Source: Chitinophagaceae bacterium (lineage in GTDB: Bacteria > Bacteroidota > Bacteroidia > Chitinophagales > Chitinophagaceae). From it: a DNA stretch of 5,523 nucleotides. Position numbers and translations under genes: made by a program. The notes beneath the pieces are model-generated. The model saw nothing but the letters and a program-made list of their open reading frames with translations. It made no database searches and had not been told where the DNA came from. Location: contig CANKGM010000152.1 of assembly GCA_947481355.1 (NCBI GenBank), positions 1-5,523 on the forward strand. The letters run 5' to 3'. Of this stretch, positions 1-5,523 are shown piece by piece (the first letter of the stretch is position 1; each line of letters opens with the position of its first letter).

Positions 1-423
1 CTGTAACCAACCAGGACAACCAAATAAAATATCGTATGCAATACAGTTAGGATTTTTTATGCCCAATAAATGCTTAACGCGACTTGCCAATGCAGGAACT
101 GCATCAGACTGGATCGAACCTTTAACAATATCTCCGAAGTTGTGGGCAACTATAATTTGATCAATGGTTTCAGGATCTATTCCACTCATCTGAATAGCTT
201 CCTTTGAAGCAAGAGCAGCCATATCGGATGTACTCAATGAACTTTCCGCATAACGTCTTTCTTCAATACCTGTGATTGCTTTAAATTTTTCGACAATTGT
301 TTCTGAAGGAACATTAATAGGTTCATTCTGCTCACTATAAAATTCAGCGCCTACAAAATCATTGTTCGCTTTCACTAAACTTGGTATATAGGCACCAGTA
401 CCCGTTATAACAGATCTCTTCAT
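1..423 (-). CDS. Beta-ketoacyl-ACP synthase III family protein (FabH-like), N-terminal part, cut by window edge
   Basis: The 141 visible residues are the first half of a thiolase-fold condensing enzyme of the FabH/KAS III type. These enzymes join an acyl-CoA or acyl-thioester to malonyl-ACP in fatty acid or specialised lipid and polyketide synthesis, in the cytoplasm. Visible marks are the N-terminal ITGTGAYIPS strand-turn, the ITGIEERRYA segment (residues 50-59), TSDMAALASKEA (65-76), the IDQIIVAHNFGD strand (87-98), and DILFGCPGWLQ (131-141), whose Cys136 aligns with the catalytic cysteine. In E. coli FabH that cysteine is residue 112. The shift comes largely from an N-terminal insertion around residues 24-45, which I recall as typical of a Bacteroidota subgroup. 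The active-site context GCPGW differs from the usual ACSGF, so the substrate may differ from that of housekeeping FabH. The ATG at 421-423 starts the conserved core directly. The His and Asn catalytic residues lie beyond the window edge. It follows the SdpI-like gene after 73 bp and may have its own promoter. Confidence 0.9.
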   Translation of the reverse strand, partial: MKRSVITGTGAYIPSLVKANNDFVGAEFYSEQNEPINVPSETIVEKFKAITGIEERRYAESSLSTSDMAALASKEAIQMSGIDPETIDQIIVAHNFGDIVKGSIQSDAVPALASRVKHLLGIKNPNCIAYDILFGCPGWLQ

Positions 424-437
424 GAGAAAAATTTGAG

Positions 438-445
438 CAAAAGTA
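438..445 (-). promoter_or_regulatory. Possible Bacteroidota -7 promoter element before the KAS III gene
   Basis: Read on the minus strand this is TACTTTTG, an exact match to the TAnnTTTG -7 consensus of Bacteroidota housekeeping promoters. It lies 14 nt upstream of the ATG at 423, which would give a very short leader. No TTG/TTTG -33 element is found at 17-23 nt upstream, so this is a half-match in AT-rich DNA. It could explain separate expression of the KAS III gene from the MFS/SdpI pair. Confidence 0.3.
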
Positions 446-496
446 ATAAAAAGACCTTAGACGCTAGTGGTTAGTATATAGACTGTACGAAAAAAA

Positions 497-1159
497 TTAA
501 GCACTATGTTTCTTGAAATACAGATATGAAAACCCAGTAGGTACTGCAACCATAATTGCCATGATGATGAAAAATGAAATCATTACATATTCCGGAGGAA
601 GTAAAACTCCAAAAATAACTTGTAAAATTCCTCCATACATCCACCACTTACCGGCCATTTTATGAGTTGCATTCCAATTGTCTTCGTTTTCTAAAGTCCA
701 TGGTATCCTGAATCCAACAAAGTAATTAGGCTTAACGGATGGGAATATATAACCAAGAGCGGCAAACATTAACCCCATCAACGAAAAAAGATACTTCAGG
801 AAAAAATTACCTGGTTGAACAGATGAATAAACTATAATTAATCCAAGCACAGACATGAAAACGACCATCAAATAACCAATTTTCCCAAACAATGCAGGGT
901 CTGCATTTTTAGTTTTTTTAGGATCAATAATCGCTATGTTTTGAAGCAATAAAAAAACGAAAAAACCTACAACGCCTAATATTATAGGTCCGAGGTAAAT
1001 AGAACTTCGAGGTCCGAACCCATTAGGTTTCCCTTCTAGGTCAAAATGTGTTGCAATGGTTTCGGGTAATTTATCATACACTGAAAGTGCATAAAAAAAA
1101 GGAATACTTAGAATCACCAACGCCACAATTATACTCAGCCATTTTGAAAGTGATTTCAT
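497..1159 (-). CDS. SdpI family membrane protein with DUF1648 domain
   Basis: A 220-residue integral membrane protein with about six hydrophobic segments (near residues 7-26, 55-77, 94-112, 118-140, 173-188 and 190-213). The DUF1648 signature LPETIATHFDLEGKPNGFG lies at 31-49. The SdpI C-terminal signature lies at 144-173, with PNYFVGFRIPWTL, then NW, ATHK and AG. Length and order match Bacillus subtilis SdpI (about 207 aa), which gives immunity to the SDP killing peptide and signals to the repressor SdpR. Bacteroidota homologues are common and mostly uncharacterised, and no toxin or SdpR-like gene is visible here, so an immunity role is not implied. The start is set at the ATG at 1157-1159. 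A further 47 codons are open upstream to 1300, but they run into the 3' end of the MFS gene and encode no family sequence. It starts 31 bp after the MFS stop, so the two are probably co-transcribed. Confidence 0.88.
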   Translation of the reverse strand: MKSLSKWLSIIVALVILSIPFFYALSVYDKLPETIATHFDLEGKPNGFGPRSSIYLGPIILGVVGFFVFLLLQNIAIIDPKKTKNADPALFGKIGYLMVVFMSVLGLIIVYSSVQPGNFFLKYLFSLMGLMFAALGYIFPSVKPNYFVGFRIPWTLENEDNWNATHKMAGKWWMYGGILQVIFGVLLPPEYVMISFFIIMAIMVAVPTGFSYLYFKKHSA

Positions 1160-1190
1160 ATTGATAATTGATTTAAAATTATATCCAATT

Positions 1191-2429
1191 TTATATATCT
1201 GCTTTTTGAAGTTTCGGACGAAGGAAAAGTAATTGAATAATAACCACAAGCAAAACCACACCAGCAAGGATAGCAAAATGTTTTCCAAGATTTCCTTCAT
1301 CAGTAGACTTCCCTAAAAAGTCAGTAATGACTGCCCCTGCACTTATACCAACCGTATTTAAAAATCCATATGAAGTTGCACGTTGACTAGGAGGAACAAA
1401 TTGACAGAGTATGGGCATGGTATTTGTATCAAACATACCAAAGCCAAAACCAAAACAAAGTGCTGCTGTAAGTATAGGCAAAAGCGTATGGCCATATCCT
1501 ATTAGAAGTAATGCAGGGATTGTCAGCGACAGACCAATCACTCCAGTATAAACCCTCCCACGAATATTCTTCTGAGTCCATCTATCTGAAATAATTCCCC
1601 CAACTACAACACCAATCAATGATGACATGGCAATAGAAATAGTAGCCATTGGTCCAGCCTTAGACATTCCAATACCCAAGCTTTCTGAAAATAATGTTGG
1701 CGCCCAATTTTTAATTGCCCAACCGGGTAAACTAGGTACTGCAAAATAGATGACAATGATCCAAAAGGAAAAACTAGATAATAATTTTTTTAGTCCTATC
1801 AAGGTTCCTATGAAATTTGAACCTCGCACAATATGTTTTGCATCAGGCCCATATCCATCCTTTTTTTCTTTTAAAAAAAGCAATAAAATAACCGCATAAA
1901 ACAAGCCAATACTTCCAAAAATAATGAATGTTTCTTGCCAAGACATCAAGCTAGAAATCACAGAACCAAAACCACCTAATGCTTGACCCATATATAATCC
2001 TGTCATATGCAAGCCAACAGCAAATGAACGTGTTTTGTCATCATGATAATCCGCAATGAGTGAAAGCCCAGCCGGAATATATAACGCTTCACTAAATCCC
2101 ATCAATGCGCGTAACCAATATAGTTGATCAAATGTTTCGGCATAGCCCATTGTCAATGTAACCGCAGACCACACAAAAAGGCTTCCGAGGATTAACCATT
2201 TTCTATTGAAGCGGTCAGCAATAATTCCTGAGAATGAACTCATCAGGGCATATACCCATAGAAATACCGCCATTAAATGCCCGAAATTAGTAGCCTGCTT
2301 CAACTCTTCTATATCCATTTGCATGGCAGGTCTCATGGTAGAAATCATCTGCCTATCCATATAATTAAGCAACGCAACGCCCCATAATAAGGCGACTACA
2401 ATCCATTTATAATTTTTTGACGATTTCAT
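1191..2429 (-). CDS. Major facilitator superfamily transporter (ACS / sugar-phosphate-like group)
   Basis: A 412-residue inner-membrane secondary transporter with the usual twelve-helix MFS layout and a central cytoplasmic loop near 187-215. Visible family marks are NYMDRQ at the end of helix 1 (22-27), the loop 2-3 motif GIIADRFNRKW (68-78) with its half-repeat GGIISDRWTQK (278-288), and RALMGFSEALYIPAGLSLIA (107-126) in helix 4. This pattern is typical of the anion:cation symporter and glycerol-3-phosphate-like branches, which move organic anions such as hexuronates, phthalate or sugar phosphates. The actual substrate cannot be read from sequence. The reading frame can be opened at a TTG at 2436-2438, giving three extra residues. 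I prefer the ATG at 2427-2429, which yields MKSSKNYKW directly before helix 1. It is the first gene of the leftward group, diverges from the NRAMP gene, and is followed closely by the SdpI-like gene. A link to the sialidase-like gene at the right edge is possible but only inferred. Confidence 0.9.
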   Translation of the reverse strand: MKSSKNYKWIVVALLWGVALLNYMDRQMISTMRPAMQMDIEELKQATNFGHLMAVFLWVYALMSSFSGIIADRFNRKWLILGSLFVWSAVTLTMGYAETFDQLYWLRALMGFSEALYIPAGLSLIADYHDDKTRSFAVGLHMTGLYMGQALGGFGSVISSLMSWQETFIIFGSIGLFYAVILLLFLKEKKDGYGPDAKHIVRGSNFIGTLIGLKKLLSSFSFWIIVIYFAVPSLPGWAIKNWAPTLFSESLGIGMSKAGPMATISIAMSSLIGVVVGGIISDRWTQKNIRGRVYTGVIGLSLTIPALLLIGYGHTLLPILTAALCFGFGFGMFDTNTMPILCQFVPPSQRATSYGFLNTVGISAGAVITDFLGKSTDEGNLGKHFAILAGVVLLVVIIQLLFLRPKLQKADI

Positions 2430-2531
2430 GTATGGCAATTAACATTCTATAATGATATAATTAGTTGAAAAATTCCTAGAATTTTCGTTTTATACACCTT
2501 AAACATACAACTTAAATGCAGATTTGAATAA

Positions 2532-2540
2532 TTAGACTAA
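2532..2540. repeat. Short perfect palindrome TTAG-A-CTAA
   Basis: Nine bases with 4-bp arms around one central base. The arms do not extend outward. It lies just downstream of the candidate minus-strand -7 element at 2546-2553, so a protein bound here could block MFS transcription. TTAG/CTAA half-sites resemble those seen in DtxR-family operators, but the site is too short to exclude chance. Confidence 0.25.
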
Positions 2541-2676
2541 GATTAAAAACATAAGTCTTCATTTATCTCCGATTTCAAGAGACCTATGAAATGCTTACTG
2601 TATTGATGGTGTAATAAATTATTTTAAACTTCCTGCTGTATGGATTTTCTCTCACATGATAGCGGATGCCTCTCGT

Positions 2677-2694
2677 CTAATTAATTTAAATTAG
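2677..2694. promoter_or_regulatory. Perfect inverted repeat CTAATT-N6-AATTAG, candidate operator of the NRAMP-USP gene
   Basis: Two perfect 6-bp arms are separated by a 6-bp AT spacer (AATTTA). The right arm ends 16 bp before the ATG at 2711. The length (18 bp) and position suit a dimeric repressor, for example a metal sensor of the MntR/DtxR or Fur type, which commonly control NRAMP genes. I see the palindrome directly. The regulator is inference, and the local AT-richness raises the odds of a chance repeat. The element also contains the in-frame TAA at 2687-2689 that bounds the downstream reading frame. Confidence 0.4.
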
Positions 2695-2710
2695 CTTCGT
2701 AGAACAATAC

Positions 2711-4591
2711 ATGAACAGTAGAAACCATACTGAATTCAGCTCGCTTGGAGAGGTAAACCAAAGCGTCGACACCCGAAAACAAAAAGGGTGGCGAAGGGTT
2801 CTTGCTTTTTTTGGCCCAGCATATCTTGTTAGCGTTGGCTACATGGACCCAGGCAATTGGGCAACGGACCTAGCAGGAGGTAGCAAATTTGGTTATACTT
2901 TAATATGGGTATTGCTGATGAGCAATATGATGGCACTGCTTTTACAAAGTATGTCGGCCCGATTGGGTATTGTTCGTGGCCGTGACCTTGCACAAGCAAA
3001 TCGAGAAACTTATCCAAGATACATCAACCTTGCCTTTTATATCCTTGCAGAAGTCGCAATTGCTGCGACCGACTTAGCAGAGATTTTAGGTATGGCAATA
3101 GGCATTCAATTGTTGACAGGACTTCCACTCATATGGGGTGTTGCATTAACCGTACTGGACACATTCTTGTTTTTATTCCTACAACGATTTGGCATTCGAA
3201 AAATGGAAGCTTTCATTATAAGTCTTGTCGCCATTATTGGTTGCAGCTTTCTAGCAGAAATTTTGATGGCTAAACCCGATATGGGTGAAGTGGTGAAAGG
3301 ATTTATTCCAAGCCTCCCAAATAATGAAGCACTCTATATTGCCATAGGAATTATTGGGGCAACAGTAATGCCACACAATCTTTATTTGCATTCAGCCTTA
3401 GTACAAACCCGAAAAATAAAAAGAGATAATGAAGGCATTAAGCGGATGCTGAAACTAAACTTCATTGATAGCGCCATAGCATTAAATTTGGCTTTTTTCG
3501 TAAATGCCTTTATTCTTATTCTTGCTGCCACAGTTTTTTTCAAAACCGGATTGACTGAAGTCGCAGAAATTAAAGAAGCACACCGTTTACTTGAACCCAT
3601 GCTGGGCACAAAATTAGCTCCGACCTTATTTGCCATTGCATTAATTGCATCAGGACAAAGCTCCACCGTAACAGGGACCTTAGCTGGACAAATTATCATG
3701 GAAGGCTACCTTCAACTCAGAATCAATCCATTGGTCAGGAGATTGATGACGCGATTGATTGCAATCGTTCCTGCAGTATTAGTTATTTTAATTAATGGAG
3801 AACAAAATATTGACAACCTTCTAATCCTAAGTCAAGTTGTATTGAGCCTTCAACTGGGTTTTGCTATCATACCACTTATTCATTTTACTAGTGATAAAAA
3901 AACGATGGGCATCTTCGTGATCAAACCCCTTATCATTTTTCTAGCTTGCTTGGTGACAGCTGTTTTAGTGTATTTGAACTTACACATGGTGACAGACCAA
4001 GCAATGAATTTTTTCAGAACATCAGATTCAATTTTGTGGAAAGCCGTCATTATAGTAGGATGCATCTTATATGTAGTGCTCTTGCTTATAGCTATCCTAT
4101 ACCCAATTCTACATAAGAAACAAGGAGAAACTGCTAAGTTCCACCCAGAGGCAATTAAAATTGATCAAATCGATATCCCAAGTTATAAAAAAATTGCAGT
4201 GGCACTTGACTTCAGTCAAAATGACTATAAACTTATATCCCATGCGCTAGGCCAAGGAAAGCAAGACAGTGAATATATTTTGATTCATGTTGTGGAAAGT
4301 CCTGCTACAAGAATCATTGGTAATGAAACGGATGACTTAGAAACACGGAAAGATGCTGAACGTATGAATGGCTATGTAACTGATTTAATTGAAAAAGGAT
4401 TTGACGCAAAAGGGCTACTCGGTTTTGATGGACGGGTTAAAGAGATTGTAAAGTTGGTCAAAGAAAATAATGCAGAAATCCTTGTGATTGGTGCACACGG
4501 ACATACAGGGCTGAAAGATGTCGTTTATGGACATACTGTTGAGGCGGTTCGTCATGAGTTGAAGATACCAGTGCTGGTGATCAATATCTAA
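2711..4591 (+). CDS. NRAMP (MntH-type) divalent metal transporter fused to a C-terminal universal stress protein domain
   Basis: A 626-residue fusion. Residues about 30-467 form an NRAMP transporter, a LeuT-fold proton symporter importing Mn2+ and Fe2+ across the inner membrane. Helix 1 carries the metal-binding motif DPGN (D46, N49), and helix 6 carries MPHN (M220-N223), whose Met is the soft ligand favouring transition metals over Ca2+/Mg2+. ASGQSSTVTGTLAGQ marks helix 8. I count twelve hydrophobic helices, the last at 445-467. After a short linker, residues 492-626 form a UspA domain, with KKIAVALDFS (D500 at the usual adenine-contacting position) and the glycine motif G594-x2-G597-x9-G607. 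His608 replaces the usual Ser/Thr after the last glycine. With a cytoplasmic N-terminus, twelve helices put the USP domain in the cytoplasm. E. coli MntH has about 412 residues and no USP domain; fused forms occur in Bacteroidota. The start is firm: the frame is closed by TAA at 2687-2689, with no other ATG between. The USP domain may tie uptake to energy or stress state, which is inference. Confidence 0.93.
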   Translation: MNSRNHTEFSSLGEVNQSVDTRKQKGWRRVLAFFGPAYLVSVGYMDPGNWATDLAGGSKFGYTLIWVLLMSNMMALLLQSMSARLGIVRGRDLAQANRETYPRYINLAFYILAEVAIAATDLAEILGMAIGIQLLTGLPLIWGVALTVLDTFLFLFLQRFGIRKMEAFIISLVAIIGCSFLAEILMAKPDMGEVVKGFIPSLPNNEALYIAIGIIGATVMPHNLYLHSALVQTRKIKRDNEGIKRMLKLNFIDSAIALNLAFFVNAFILILAATVFFKTGLTEVAEIKEAHRLLEPMLGTKLAPTLFAIALIASGQSSTVTGTLAGQIIMEGYLQLRINPLVRRLMTRLIAIVPAVLVILINGEQNIDNLLILSQVVLSLQLGFAIIPLIHFTSDKKTMGIFVIKPLIIFLACLVTAVLVYLNLHMVTDQAMNFFRTSDSILWKAVIIVGCILYVVLLLIAILYPILHKKQGETAKFHPEAIKIDQIDIPSYKKIAVALDFSQNDYKLISHALGQGKQDSEYILIHVVESPATRIIGNETDDLETRKDAERMNGYVTDLIEKGFDAKGLLGFDGRVKEIVKLVKENNAEILVIGAHGHTGLKDVVYGHTVEAVRHELKIPVLVINI

Positions 4592-4597
4592 TTCAGC

Positions 4598-5068
4598 ATG
4601 AAAATCAAATTTAAAAAAGAGGCAGATAAAGATATCCTCGAATGCACCCGTGATGATGGAAGTATGACTTGGTGCAAGGTACAACCAGGAATGATTTACC
4701 ATGATATGTTGCACTATCTCTTAGAGAGCGCTACAAAAACCGAATCTGCTTTTTATGGTCTGTTGAAAAAAGGATTTGATATACAAGACTTTGAAAGTGA
4801 ACGAGCAGATAGACCGAAAGAGCTCTTACCCATTAACCTTACAGATGATGCCATTGCTATTGAAATCATTGCAGGAATTATGCAACATGATGCAAAAATT
4901 AGATTTGAAAACATTGAAAAAACAATAAAAGAAATTTTTGTTGAGAAGAGCGTGTCATCGGAGTTACTCAAACAAATAAATATTGAAGCGTTGAGAAAGG
5001 ATTTTGGAGACATGATTATTAAATGGAAATCATTACAAGAAGGAAAGTATTTAGAATGCACCATATAG
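4598..5068 (+). CDS. Conserved small protein of unknown function with HDxxHYxxE motif
   Basis: A 156-residue, probably cytoplasmic protein with no signal peptide or membrane segment. I do not know its function. An N-terminal beta-type stretch (KIKFKKEADKDILECTRDDG) is followed by SMTW. Next comes the motif HDMLHYLLE (H35, D36, H39, Y40, E43), then FYGLLKKGFDIQDF (52-65). From memory, this order (a DGS-x-TW turn, HDxxHYxxE, then a GL-x3-G-x-DI-x-DF segment) recurs in unannotated bacterial proteins. The H-x3-H-x3-E spacing on one helix face could bind metal, but this is inference. The C-terminal half (about 80-150) is largely charged helix. It starts 6 nt after the NRAMP-USP stop, in the same frame, so the two are very likely co-translated from one mRNA. 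That suggests a link to metal handling or stress. No ribosome binding site is evident, as usual in Bacteroidota. Confidence 0.82.
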   Translation: MKIKFKKEADKDILECTRDDGSMTWCKVQPGMIYHDMLHYLLESATKTESAFYGLLKKGFDIQDFESERADRPKELLPINLTDDAIAIEIIAGIMQHDAKIRFENIEKTIKEIFVEKSVSSELLKQINIEALRKDFGDMIIKWKSLQEGKYLECTI

Positions 5069-5108
5069 AACTATATCAATTCATTCCATATTATCATTAT
5101 CTTGAAGT

Positions 5109-5523
5109 ATGAAAAATCTTATTGCTATTCTATTTATACTTATTTTTTGTTCAGCTGAGGCACAAAATAATATCAGCTATTCATCCACCAATAGGAAAAA
5201 TATTATCATCGACGAATTCATCTATGATACGGCATCATTCCCAGAATGCCATGCTACAACACTAACTGAAACGCCCAAAGGATTAATGGCCGCTTGGTTT
5301 GGTGGAACAAGAGAAGGCTATTATGATGTAAATATTTATACGAGTATCAAAATAAGTGGCAAATGGTCAGAACCTGCATTAGCGGCGGATGGTTTCATCG
5401 ATGAAAAAACACGATATGCTTGCTATAACCCCGTGCTCTATCAAGTGCCCGGCGGAGAGCTGCTACTCTTTTATAAAATCGGCCCAAGCGTACATAAGTG
5501 GACAGGCTGGATGAAACGATCAA
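5109..5523 (+). CDS. Secreted sialidase-like (BNR repeat) protein, N-terminal part, cut by window edge
   Basis: The frame is open from the ATG at 5109 to the right edge (138 complete codons). Residues 1-18 form a signal peptide: Lys at 3, a hydrophobic core LIAILFILIF, and a likely signal peptidase I site after AEA, before Q19. Cys14 is not in a good lipobox, because Phe precedes it. The mature part shows the pattern of the sialidase/BNR_2 superfamily: FPECHATTLTETPKGLMAAW, then FGGTREG (64-70), a DVNIYTS strand, GKWSEP, RYACYNPVLYQ (101-111) and LLLFYKIGPS (118-127). The family is a six-bladed beta-propeller hydrolysing terminal sialic acids or related sugars. Members close to this pattern are often annotated exo-alpha-sialidase without a proven substrate, and the key residues needed to decide lie mostly beyond the edge. 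It follows the small protein after 40 bp with no visible terminator, so it may be read from the same transcript. Confidence 0.85.
   Translation, partial: MKNLIAILFILIFCSAEAQNNISYSSTNRKNIIIDEFIYDTASFPECHATTLTETPKGLMAAWFGGTREGYYDVNIYTSIKISGKWSEPALAADGFIDEKTRYACYNPVLYQVPGGELLLFYKIGPSVHKWTGWMKRS

Larger units (their letters stand above)
2439..2710. promoter_or_regulatory. Divergent intergenic region between the MFS and NRAMP-USP genes
   Basis: This AT-rich stretch has no coding content and must carry the promoters of both divergent genes. On the plus strand I see no full TTG-N17-23-TAnnTTTG promoter. On the minus strand there is one candidate for the MFS gene: TTG at 2576-2578, then 22 nt, then TATGTTTT (7 of 8 to the consensus) at 2546-2553. 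Two inverted repeats (2532-2540 and 2677-2694) are listed separately. No known riboswitch fold, including the manganese yybP-ykoY type, was recognised by eye. Confidence 0.5.

Noticed and set aside
424..496. Rho-independent terminator between the SdpI-like and KAS III genes
   Set aside because: There is a T-run on the minus strand right after the stop codon but no GC-rich hairpin before it.
1160..1300. Upstream extension of the SdpI-like frame to an ATG at 1298-1300 (47 extra codons)
   Set aside because: The extension overlaps the 3' end of the MFS gene by 110 bp and adds sequence not typical of the family. The ATG at 1157-1159 gives the normal length and start of helix 1.
2430..2438. TTG start for the MFS gene, three codons upstream of the ATG
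   Set aside because: An ATG is available immediately downstream and no ribosome binding site favours the TTG. It cannot be excluded but is less likely.
2591..2614. Eight-codon frame (ATG to TAA) in the leader of the NRAMP-USP gene, as a possible regulatory leader peptide
   Set aside because: Its length is within chance expectation, it has no distinctive residue pattern, and no attenuator hairpins are visible next to it.
2541..2710. Manganese riboswitch (yybP-ykoY type) upstream of the NRAMP gene
   Set aside because: I could not find the conserved loop sequences or a long paired helix. A covariance-model search would decide.
2829..4065. Three minus-strand open frames inside the NRAMP-USP gene (2829-3017, 3382-3699, 3880-4065)
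   Set aside because: They are antisense to a well-conserved coding region, show no recognisable domain, and have compositions expected of antisense frames.
4415..5064. Minus-strand open frames at 4415-4714 and 4753-5064
   Set aside because: They lie antisense to the USP domain and to the small conserved protein, whose plus-strand frames have recognisable motifs and operon spacing.
5069..5108. Terminator or promoter in the gap before the sialidase-like gene
   Set aside because: No hairpin is visible, and the best -7-like string (TATCTTGA) matches only 6 of 8 positions with no supporting -33 element.

Overview
The window looks like chromosomal DNA of a Bacteroidota bacterium. It is AT-rich by eye, and no start codon has a convincing Shine-Dalgarno sequence. 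One possible TAnnTTTG-type -7 element is present. The protein families also fit: a long-form ketoacyl synthase III with a GCPGW active site, an NRAMP transporter fused to a universal stress domain, and a secreted BNR-type sialidase-like enzyme. A genus cannot be assigned. No RNA gene, mobile element, CRISPR array or phage feature was seen.

Layout: two divergent gene groups meet at a 272-bp intergenic region (about 2439-2710). Leftward on the minus strand lie an MFS transporter of the anion/organic-acid or sugar symporter type (1191-2429) and, after a 31-bp gap, an SdpI/DUF1648 membrane protein (497-1159). After another 73 bp comes the N-terminal 141 residues of a ketoacyl-ACP synthase III homologue (1-423), cut by the window edge. 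Rightward on the plus strand lie an NRAMP-UspA fusion (2711-4591), a small conserved protein of unknown function starting 6 nt later (4598-5068), and the start of a secreted sialidase-like protein (5109 to the edge).

How the genes may work together: the fusion and the small protein are almost certainly one transcription unit. The fusion should import Mn2+/Fe2+ by proton symport. Twelve predicted membrane helices place its nucleotide-binding USP domain in the cytoplasm, where it could sense or gate transport. A perfect 6-bp inverted repeat (CTAATT-N6-AATTAG) lies 16 bp before its start codon and is the best candidate operator in the window. The MFS and SdpI genes probably share a transcript. 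The sialidase-like gene could belong to the metal-transport operon by position but has no obvious functional tie to it. It might relate to carbohydrate uptake by the MFS transporter, which is speculative.

No clearly new multi-gene system is evident. The points most worth a second look are the NRAMP-USP fusion with its modified nucleotide-binding motif, the tightly coupled HDxxHYxxE protein of unknown function, and the palindrome upstream of the fusion gene.
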